From the NCBI GenBank assembly GCA_033782935.1, contig JAWQEG010000508.1, forward strand, positions 677,501 through 741,500: 64,000 nucleotides of DNA. Direction: 5' to 3'. A program made the position numbers and the translations under genes. Origin of the DNA: Petrolisthes cinctipes (lineage: Eukaryota > Arthropoda > Malacostraca > Decapoda > Porcellanidae). Shown one piece after another: positions 1 to 8,045 of this stretch (the first letter of the stretch is position 1; each line of letters begins with the position of its first letter). The notes beneath the pieces are model-generated. The model worked only from the letters and a program-made list of their open reading frames with translations. It ran no database searches and was not told where the DNA came from.

Positions 1-2
1 CA

Positions 3-150
3 TATCGACTTTTGTGCACCTAAAAGATCGATTTTCAGTATGTTTTGAGCATGTATTTTGAAAATACTCTAACACGGAGTAGGCATATACAGATCACTTC
101 TGGGACCCCTAAATATCGAATTTTCGGGTGTTTTGGGACTGAATTTGAGA
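3..150 (+). repeat. Satellite monomer class A (148 bp, box-less)
   Basis: Diagnostic features: start tatcgacttttgtgcacc, then cagtatgttttgagcatg, a perfect gtattttgaaaatac dyad, aacacggagtaggcatg, gatcgcttctgggacccct and gggactgaatttgaga. It lacks the 29-bp terminal box and runs straight into a B or E monomer at a gagatatcga junction. Composition by count is 24 C and 33 G in 148, with 6 CpG. It is the commonest class in the window. Rare box-retaining versions (177 bp) lie at 4244, 9039, 15117, 19043, 19721, 31163 and 50835. Confidence 0.92.
53..67. other. 15-bp dyad at the centre of half a (G-C outer pair form)
   Basis: The sequence gtattttgaaaatac is a perfect 7-bp inverted repeat around a central g. 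It occurs in A, D, F and L monomers. In B and E the same site reads atattttgaaaatat, which stays self-complementary. In C it reads gaattttgaaaatac, with one mismatched pair. A dimeric DNA-binding protein site or a small cruciform is possible; no known factor is recognised. Confidence 0.75.
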
Positions 151-317
151 TATCGACTTTTTGGCACCTAAAAGATCTATTTTTAGCATGTTTTTAGCCT
201 ATATTTTGAAAATATTCTAGCACTGTACAGATTGCTTCTGGGACCCCAAAATATTGAATTTTCGGGTGTTTTGAGCCTGAATTTGAGATATAAACGGGTA
301 CAGAAGATACATGCACA
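151..317 (+). repeat. Satellite monomer class B (167 bp, 10-bp deletion)
   Basis: Diagnostic features: start tatcgactttttggcacc, then gatttttagcatgtttttag, an atattttgaaaatat dyad at 201-215, and the contracted junction cactgtacag at 221-230 where class E reads cactgtgtaggcatgtacag. The second half carries gattgctt and aatattgaatt (TG where A has CG) and a full 29-bp box ending gatacatgcaca. B always follows a box-less monomer. Variants with one extra A in the tttttagc box (168 bp) mark a subfamily at 12649, 13141, 21353, 24135, 27722 and 32294. Confidence 0.92.
201..215. other. 15-bp dyad (A-T outer pair form)
   Basis: Class B/E version of the dyad, atattttgaaaatat. Compared with the A/D/F form, both outer bases have changed (g to a on the left, c to t on the right), so pairing is kept. 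Confidence 0.75.
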
Positions 318-405
318 TATTGACTTTGGGCACCAAAAATATCGATTTTCAGCATGTTTTGGGCCTGAATTTTGAAAATACTCTAACACGGAGTAGGCAT
401 GTACA
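318..405 (+). repeat. First 88-bp half-unit (half a)
   Basis: Type copy of the first ancestral half. It holds tattgacttt, gggcacc, aaaatatcgatttt, tgttttgggcctgaatttt and gcatgtaca, which line up in order with the second half at 406-493. Four A/T tracts are spaced roughly every 10-12 bp in its first half. Its last third (about positions 60-88 of the unit) is where class B has lost 10 bp. Confidence 0.85.
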
Positions 406-493
406 GATCGCTTCTGGGACCCCAAAATATCGAATTTTCGGGTGTTTAGGGCCAGAATTTGAGATATAAACGGGTACAGAAGATTTATGCACA
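406..493 (+). repeat. Second 88-bp half-unit (half b)
   Basis: Type copy of the second ancestral half. It holds gatcgcttct, gggacccc, aaaatatcgaatttt, tgtttagggccagaattt and gcaca, aligning to half a without gaps with 30 mismatches by my count. Its last 29 bases (465-493) form the box that is missing from classes A and D. Confidence 0.85.
465..493 (+). repeat. 29-bp terminal box (present/absent module)
   Basis: The box starts tataaacgggtac, continues with agaag or tgaag, and normally ends atgcatgcaca or atacatgcaca; this copy has an atttatgcaca variant. It is present in B, C, E, F and L and absent in A and D. The absent state reads gagatatcga, as expected from loss between two atat repeats that flank the segment. 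The gatgcatgcac form contains the 8-bp palindrome tgcatgca. Box presence predicts which class comes next throughout the window. Confidence 0.88.
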
Positions 494-641
494 TATCGAC
501 TTTTGGGCACCTAAAAGATCGATTTTCAGTATGTTTTTGGCCTGTATTTTGAAAATACTCTAACACGGAGTAGGCATGTACAGATACCTTCTGGGACCTC
601 TAAATATCGAATTTTAGGGTGTTTTGGGACTGAATTTGAGA
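494..641 (+). repeat. Satellite monomer class D (148 bp, box-less)
   Basis: Similar to A but starts tatcgacttttgggcacc and carries tatgtttttggcctg and usually gataccttctgggacctct. Copies from about 20 kb onward often have gatcgcttctgggacctct instead, so the tacc variant is not fixed. Like A it lacks the 29-bp box. It is followed by E in hexamers, or by B in the blocks at 23005, 25776, 29049 and 33936. A box-retaining version of 177 bp is at 61470. Confidence 0.9.
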
Positions 642-818
642 TATCGATTTTTTGGCACCTAAAATGTCGATTTTTAGCATGTTTTTAGCCTATATTTTGA
701 AAATATTCTAGCACTGTGTAGGCATGTACAGATTGCTTCTGGGACCCCAAAATATTGAATTTTCGGGTGTTTTGAGCCTGAATTTGAGATATAAACGGGT
801 ACTGAAGATACATGCACA
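642..818 (+). repeat. Satellite monomer class E (177 bp)
   Basis: Full-length counterpart of B: the extra 10 bp is kept (cactgtgtaggcatgtacag), and in hexamers the start is tatcgattttttggcacc with aaaatgtcgattttt. Halves are 89 and 88 bp. A second E-length form starts tatcgactttttggcacc and carries either cactgtgtagg (for example 18061, 21845, 30986, 42603, 52152) or cactgagtagg (for example 19368, 37514, 38821, 40128, 43419, 46218, 48526, 52968, 54776). It always follows a box-less monomer. Confidence 0.9.
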
Positions 819-994
819 TATTGACTTTGGGCATCTAAAATATCGATTTTCAGCATGTTTTGGGCCTGTATTTTAAAAATACTCTAACACGGAGTAGGCA
901 TGTACAGATCGCTTCTGGGACCCCAAAATATCGAATTTTCGGGTGTTTAGGGCCAGAATTTGAGATATAAACGGGTACTGAAGATGCATGCACA
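819..994 (+). repeat. Satellite monomer class F (176 bp)
   Basis: Starts tattgactttgggcatct with aaaatatcgattttcagc, then gcctgtatttt. In most later copies aacactgagtagg and gattgcttctgggacccc follow, with a box reading tactgaagatgcatgcaca. This first copy is unusual: it reads attttaaaaatac at the dyad and its second half is C-like (gatcgctt, tttagggcc). Hybrids that start like C and continue like F (class L) occur at 12817, 13309, 17737, 21521, 24303, 27890, 30662, 32462, 35057, 42279, 45079, 53636 and 55444. Confidence 0.88.
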
Positions 995-3900
995 TATCGA
1001 CTTTTGTGCACCTAAAAGATCGATTTTCAGTATGTTTTGAGCATGTATTTTGAAAATACTCTAACACGGAGTAGGCATGTACAGATCGCTTCTGGGACCC
1101 CTAAATATCGAATTTTCGGGTGTTTTGGGACTGAATTTGAGATATCGACTTTTTGGCACCTAAAAGATCGATTTTTAGCATGTTTTTAGCCTATATTTTG
1201 AAAATATTCTAGCACTGTACAGATTGCTTCTGGGACCCCAAAATATTGAATTTTCGGGTGTTTTGAGCCTGAATTTGAGATATAAACGGGTACAGAAGAT
1301 ACATGCACATATTGACTTTGGGCACCAAAAATATCGATTTTCAGCATGTTTTGGGCCTGAATTTTGAAAATACTCTAACACGGAGTAGGCATGTACAGAT
1401 CGCTTCTGGGACCCCAAAATATCGAATTTTCGGGTGTTTAGGGCCAGAATTTGAGATATCGATTTTTTGGCACCTAAAATGTCGATTTTCAGCATGTTTT
1501 TAGCCTATATTTTGAAAATATTCTAGCACTGTACAGATTGCTTCTGGGACCCCAAAATATTGAATTTTCGGGTGTTTTGAGCCTGAATTTGAGATATAAA
1601 CGGGTACAGAAGATACATGCACATATTGACTTTGGGCACCAAAAATATCGATTTTCAGCATGTTTTGGGCCTGAATTTTGAAAATACTCTAACACGGAGT
1701 AGGCATGTACAGATCGCTTCTGGGACCCCAAAATATCGAATTTTCGGGTGTTTAGGGCCAGAATTTGAGATATAAACGGGTACAGAAGATGCATGCACAA
1801 ATCGACTTTTGGGCACCTAAAAGATCGATTTTCAGTATGTTTTTGGCCTGTATTTTGAAAATACTCTAACACGGAGTAGGCATGTACAGATACCTTCTGG
1901 GACCTCTAAATATCGAATTTTAGGGTGTTTAGGGACTGAATTTGAGATATCGATTTTTTGGCACCTAAAATGTCGATTTTTAGCATGTTTTTAGCCTATA
2001 TTTTGAAAATATTCTAGCACTGTGTAGGCATGTACAGATTGCTTCTGGGACCCCAAAATATTGAATTTTCGGGTGTTTTGAGCCTGAATTTGAGATATAA
2101 ACGGGTACTGAAGATACATGCACATATTGACTTTGGGCATCTAAAATATCGATTTTCAGCATGTTTTGGGCCTGTATTTTGAAAATACTCTAACACGGAG
2201 TAGGCATGTACAGATCGCTTCTGGGACCCCTAAATATCGAATTTTCGGGTGTTTTGGGACTGAATTTGAGATATCGAATTTTTGGCACCTAAAAGATCGA
2301 TTTTTAGCATGTTTTTAGCCTATATTTTGAAAATATTCTAGCACTGTACAGATTGCTTCTGGGACACCAAAATATTGAATTTTCGGGTGTTTTGAGCCTG
2401 AATTTGAGATATAAACGGGTACAGAAGATACATGCACATATTGACTTTGGGCACCAAAAATATCGATTTTCAGCATGTTTTGGGCCTGAATTTTGAAAAT
2501 ACTCTAACACGGAGTAGGCATGTACAGATCGCTTCTGGGACCCCAAAATATCGAATTTTCGGGTGTTTAGGGACAGAATTTGAGATATCGATTTTTGCAC
2601 CTAAAATGTCGATTTTCAGCTTGTTTTTAGCCTATATTTTGAAAATATTCTAGCACTGTGTAGGCATGTACAGATTGCTTCTGGGACCCCAAAATTTTGA
2701 ATTTTCGGGTGTTTTGAGCCTGAATTTGAGATATAAACGGGTACTGAAGATGCATGCACATATCGACTTTTGTGCACCTAAAAGATCGATTTTCAGTATG
2801 TTTTGAGCATGTATTTTGAAAATACTCTAACACGGAGTAGGCATGTACAGATCGCTTCTGGGACCCCTAAATATCGAATTTTCGGGTGTTTTGGGACTGA
2901 ATTTGAGATATCAACTTTTTGGCACCTAAAAGATCGATTTTTAGCATGTTTTTAGCCTATATTTTGAAAATATTCTAGCACTGTACAGATTGCTTCTGGG
3001 ACCCCAAAATTTTGAATTTTCGAGTGTTTTGAGCCTCAATTTGAGATATAAACGGGTACAGAAGATACATGCACATATTGACTTTGGGCATCTAAAATAT
3101 CGATTTTCAGCATGTTTTGGGCCTGTATTTTGAAAATACTCTAACACTGAGTAGGCATGTACAGATTGCTTCTGGGACCCCAAAATATTGAATTTTCGGG
3201 TGTTTTGAGCCTGAATTTGAGATATAAACGGGTACTGAAGATGCATGCACGTATCGACTTTTGTGCACCTAAAAGATCGATTTTCAGTATGTTTTGAGCA
3301 TGTATTTTGAAAATACTCTAACACGGAGTAGGCATGTACAGATCACTTCTGGGACCCCTAAATATCGAATTTTCGGGTGTTTTGGGACTGAATTTGAGAT
3401 ATCGACTTTTTGGCACCTAAAAGATCGATTTTTAGCATGTTTTTAGCCTATATTTTAAAAATATTCTAGCACTGTACAAATTGCTTCTGGGACCCCAAAA
3501 TATTGAATTTTCGGGTGTTTTGAGCCTGAATTTGAGATATAAACGGGTACAGAAGATACATGCACATATTGACTTTGGGCACCAAAAATATCGATTTTCA
3601 GCATATTTTGGGCCTGAATTTTGAAAATACTCTAACACAGAGTAGGCATGTACAGATCGCTTCTGAGACCCCAAAATATCGAATTTTCGGGTGTTTAGGG
3701 CCAGAATTTGAGATATAAACGGGTACAGAAGATGCATGCACATATCGACTTTTGGGCACCTAAAAGATCGATTTTCAGTATGTTTTTGGCCTGTATTTTG
3801 AAAATACTCTAACACGGAGTAGGCATGTACAGATACCTTCTGGGACCTCTAAATATCGAATTTTAGGGTGTTTTGGGACTGAATTTGAGATATCGATTTT

Positions 3901-4420
3901 TTGGCACCTAAAATGTCGATTTTTAGCATGTTTTTAGCCTATATTTTGAAAATATTCTAGCCCTGTGTAGGCATGTACAGATTGCTTCTGGGACCCCAAA
4001 ATATTGAATTTTCGGGTGTTTTGAGCCTGAATTTGAGATATAAACGGGTACAGAAGATACATGCACATATTGACTTTGGGCATCTAAAATATCGATTTTC
4101 ATCATGTTTTGGGCCTGTATTTTGAAAATACTTTAACACTGAGTAGGCATGTACAGATTGCTTCTGGGACCCCAAAATATTGAATTTTCGGGTGTTTTGA
4201 GCCTGAATTTGAGATATAAACGGGTACTGAAGATGCATGCACATATCGACTTTTGTGCACCTAAAAGATCGATTTTCAGTATGTTTTGAGCATGTATTTT
4301 GAAAATACTCTAACACGGAGTAGGCATGTACAGATCGCTTCTGGGACCCCAAAATATCGAATTTTCGGGTGTTTAGGGTCAGAATTTGAGATATAAACGG
4401 GTACAGAAGATGCATGCACA
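995..4420 (+). repeat. Rearranged hexamer block with chimeric monomers
   Basis: Monomer starts: A995, B1143, C-1310 (147 bp), B1457 (E-like start), C1624, D1800, E1948, F-2125 (147), B2272, C-2439 (147), E2586 (175), A2761, B2909, F3076, A3252, B3400, C3567, D3743, E3891, F4068, A+4244 (177 bp, with the C-like second half of the box-bearing type). C-1310 keeps C sequence up to gaatttgaga and then joins tatcgatt directly. F-2125 starts as F and ends as A (gacccctaaat, gggactg). These junctions look like unequal exchange between non-equivalent monomers. Confidence 0.85.
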
Positions 4421-7400
4421 TATCGACTTTTGGGCACCTAAAACATCGATTTTCAGTATGTTTTTGGCCTGTATTTTGAAAATACTCTAACACGGAGAAG
4501 GCATGTACAGATACCTTCTGAGACCTCTAAATATCGAATTTTCGTGTGTTTTGGGACTGAATTTGAGATATCGATTTTTTGGCACCTAAAATGTCGATTT
4601 TTAGCATGTTTTTAGCCTATATTTTGAAAATATTCTAGCACTGTGTAGGCATGTACAGATTGCTTCTGGGACCCCAAAATATTGAATTTTCGGGTGTTTT
4701 GAGCCTGAATTTGAGATATAAACGGGTACTGAAGATACATGCACATATTGACTTTGGGCATCTAAAATATCGATTTTCAGCATGTTTTGGGCCTGTATTT
4801 TGAAAATACTCTAACACTGAGTAGGCATGTACAGATTGCTTCTGGGACACCAAAATATTGAATTTTCGGGTGTTTTGAGCCTGAATTTGAGATATAAACG
4901 GGTACTGAAGATGCATGCACATATCGACTTTTGTGCACTTAAAAGATCGATTTTCAGTATGTTTTGAGCATGTATTTTGAAAATACTCTAACACGGAGTA
5001 GGCATGTACAGATCGCTTCTGGGACCCCTAAATATCGAATTTTCGGGTGTTTTGGGACTGAATTTGAGATATCGACTTTTTGGCACCTAAAAGATCGATT
5101 TTTAGCATGTTTTTAGCCTATATTTTGAAAATATTCTAGCACTGTACAGATTGCTTCTGGGACCCCAAAATATTGAATTTTCGGGTGTTTTGAGCCTGAA
5201 TTTGAGATATAAACGGGTACAGAAGATACATGCACATATTGACTTTGGGCACCAAAAATATCGATTTTCAGCATGTTTTGGGCCTGAATTTTGAAAATAC
5301 TCTAACACGGAGTAGGCATGTACAGATCGCTTCTGGGACCCCAAAATATCGAATTTTCGGGTGTTTAGGGCCAGAATTTGAGATATAAACGGGTACAGAA
5401 GTAGCATGCACATATCGACTTTTGGGCACCTAAAAGATCGATTTTCAGTATGTTTTTGGCCTGTATTTTGAAAATACTCTAACACGGAGTAGGCATGTAC
5501 AGATACCTTCTGGGACCTCTAAATATCGAATTTTCGGGTGTTTTGGGACTGAATTTGAGGTATCGATTTTTCGGCACCTAAAATGTCGATTTTTAGCATG
5601 TTTTTAGCCTATATTTTGAAAATATTCTAGCACTGTGTAGGCATGTACAGATTGCTTCTGGGACCCCAAAATATTGAATTTTCGGGTGTTTTGAGCCTGA
5701 ATTTGAGATATAAACGGGTACAGAAGATACATGCACATATTGACTTTGGGCATCTAAAATATCGATTTTCAACATGTTTTGGGCCTGTATTTTGAAAATA
5801 CTTTAACACTGAGTAGGCATGTACAGATTGCTTCTGGGACCCCAAAATATTGAATTTTCGGGTGTTTTGAGCCTGAATTTGAGATATAAACGGGTACTGA
5901 AGATGCATGCACATATCGACTTTTGTGCACCTAAAAGATCGATTTTCAGTATGTTTTGAGCATGTATTTTGAAAATACTCTAACACGGAGTAGGCATGTA
6001 CAGATCGCTTCTGGGACCCCTAAATATCGAATTTTCGGGTGTTTTGGGACTGAATTTGAGATATCGACTTTTTGGCACCTAAAAGATCGATTTTTAGCAT
6101 GTTTTTAGCCTATATTTTGAAAATATTCTAGCACTGTACAGATTGCTTCTGGGACCCCAAAATATTGAATTTTCGGGTGTTTTGAGCCTGAATTTGAGAT
6201 ATAAACGGGTACAGAAGATACATGCACATATTGACTTTGGGCACCAAAAATATCGATTTTCAGCATGTTTTGGGCCTGAATTTTGAAAATACTCTAACAC
6301 GGAGTAGGCATGTACAGATCGCTTCTGGGACCCCAAAATATCGAATTTTCCAGTGTTTAAGGCCAGAATTTGAGATATAAACGGGTACAGAAGATGCATG
6401 CACATATCGACTTTTGGGCACCTAAAAGATCGATTTTCAGTATGTTTTTGGCCTGTATTTTGAAAATACTCTAACACGGAGTAGGCATGTACAGATACCT
6501 TCTGGGACCTCTAAATATCGAATTTTCGGGTGTTTTGGGACTGAATTTGAGATATCGATTTTTTGGCACCTAAAATGTCGATTTTTAGCATGTTTTTAGC
6601 CTATATTTTGAAAATATTCTAGCACTGTGTAGGCATGTACAGATTGCTTCTGGGACCCCAAAATATTGAATTTTCGGGTGTTTTGAGCCTGAATTTGAGA
6701 TATAAACGGGTACTGAAGATACATGCACATATTGACTTTGGGCATCTAAAATATCGATTTTCAGCATGTTTTGGGCCTGTATTTTGAAAATACTCTAACA
6801 CTGAGTAGGCATGTACAGATTGCTTCTGGGACCCCAAAATATTGAATTTTCGGGTGTTTTGAGCCTGAATTTGAGATATAAACGGGTACTGAAGATGCAT
6901 GCGCATATCGACTTTTGTGCACCTAAAAGATCGATTTTCAGTATGTTTTGAGAATGTATTTTGAAAATACTCTAACACGGAGTAGGCATGTACAGATCGC
7001 TTCTGGGAACCCTAAATATCGAATTTTCGGGTGTTTTGGGACTGAATTTGAGATATCAACTTTTTGGCACCTAAAAGATCGATTTTTAGCATGTTTTTAG
7101 CCTATATTTTGAAAATATTCTAGCACTGTACAGATTGCTTCTGGGACCCCAAAATATTGAATTTTCGGGTGTTTTGAGCCTGAATTTGAGATATAAACGG
7201 GTACAGAAGATACATGCACATATTGACTTTGGGCACCAAAAATATCGATTTTCAGCATGTTTTGGGCCTGAATTTTGAAAATACTCTAACACGGAGTAGG
7301 CATGTACAGATCGCTTCTGGGACCCCAAAATATCGAATTTTCGGGTGTTTAGGGCCAGAATTTGAGATATAAACGGGTACAGAAGATGCATGCACATATC

Positions 7401-8045
7401 GACTTTTGGGCACCTAAAAGATCGATTTTCAGTATGGTTTTGGCCTGTATTTTGAAAATACTCTAACACGGAGTAGGCATGTACAGATACCTTCTGGGAC
7501 CTCTAAATATCGAATTTTCGGGTGTTTTGGGACTGAATTTGAGATATCGATTTTTTGGCACCTAAAATGTCGATTTTTAGCATGTTTTTAGCCTATATTT
7601 TGAAAATATTCTAGCACTGTGTAGGCATGTACAGATTGCTTCTGGGACCCCAAAATATTGAATTTTCGGGTGTTTTGAGCCTGAATTTGAGATATAAACG
7701 GGTACTGAAGATACATGCACATATTGACTTTGGGCATCTAAAATATCGATTTTCAGCATGTTTTGGGCCTGTATTTTGAAAATACTCTAACACTGAGTAG
7801 GCATGTACAGATTGCTTCTGGGACCCCAAAATATTGAATTTTCGGGTGTTTTGAGCCTGAATTTGAGATATAAACGGGTACTGAAGATGCATGCACATAT
7901 CGACTTTTGTGCACCTAAAAGATCGATTTTCAGTATGTTTTGAGAATGTATTTTGAAAATACTCTAACACGGAGTAGGCATGTACAGATCGCTTCTGGGA
8001 CCCCTAAATATCGAATTTTCGGGTGTTTTGGGACTGAATTTGAGA
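4421..8045 (+). repeat. Homogeneous run of 992-bp hexamers
   Basis: Monomer starts: D4421, E4569, F4746, A4922, B5070, C5237; D5413, E5561, F5738, A5914, B6062, C6229; D6405, E6553, F6730, A6906, B7054, C7221; D7397, E7545, F7722, A7898. Three full hexamers plus four monomers keep exact 992-bp spacing with no indels. Variation is limited to scattered substitutions, for example a variant box at 5401 (gtagcatgcac) and gagaatg for gagcatg near 6950 and 7942. This is the longest indel-free stretch of pure hexamers I found. Confidence 0.92.

Larger units (their letters stand above)
318..493 (+). repeat. Satellite monomer class C (176 bp), clearest two-half monomer
   Basis: Diagnostic features: start tattgactttgggcacc, caaaaatatcgattttcagc, gaattttgaaaatac (one arm of the dyad is imperfect), gatcgcttctgggacccc, then tgtttagggccagaatttg and a complete box. 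It divides into halves of exactly 88 bp (318-405 and 406-493) that align without gaps at 58 of 88 positions. A variant with ttttttaaaa in place of ttttgaaaa (+1 bp, 177 bp) recurs at 22828, 25599, 28872, 29855, 33759, 36374 and 57076. Confidence 0.92.
1..994 (+). repeat. Type copy of the 992-bp hexameric higher-order repeat (A-B-C-D-E-F)
   Basis: Bases 1-2 are the tail of a preceding monomer. Then come A 3-150, B 151-317, C 318-493, D 494-641, E 642-818 and F 819-994, and the next A starts at 995. The unit is two trimers, 491 bp (A-B-C) and 501 bp (D-E-F). The 10-bp difference is one deletion in B. The same six-class order returns at 3252-4243, 4421-7396 (three copies in phase D), 19898-20889, 26267-27258, 40972-41963, 43772-44763, 47386-48377, 51012-52003 and 61647-62637. 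This unit appears to be the ground state from which most other blocks were rearranged (inference). Confidence 0.93.

Noticed and set aside
430..460. Possible CENP-B box-like motif in the ttttcgggtgttt segment.
   Set aside because: The essential spaced positions (TTCG, then A, then CGGG) are not met: only the TTCG part fits, and what follows is ggtgttt with no CGGG at the right distance.
1..994. Microbial or phage origin with iteron repeats.
   Set aside because: No replication gene or any gene is present, and 64 kb of hierarchically ordered satellite is not known from bacteria or phages.
5396..5412. gaagtagcatgcac at 5.4 kb as an inserted element edge.
   Set aside because: The length is unchanged relative to other copies; it is a local two-base change of gaagatgcatgcac.
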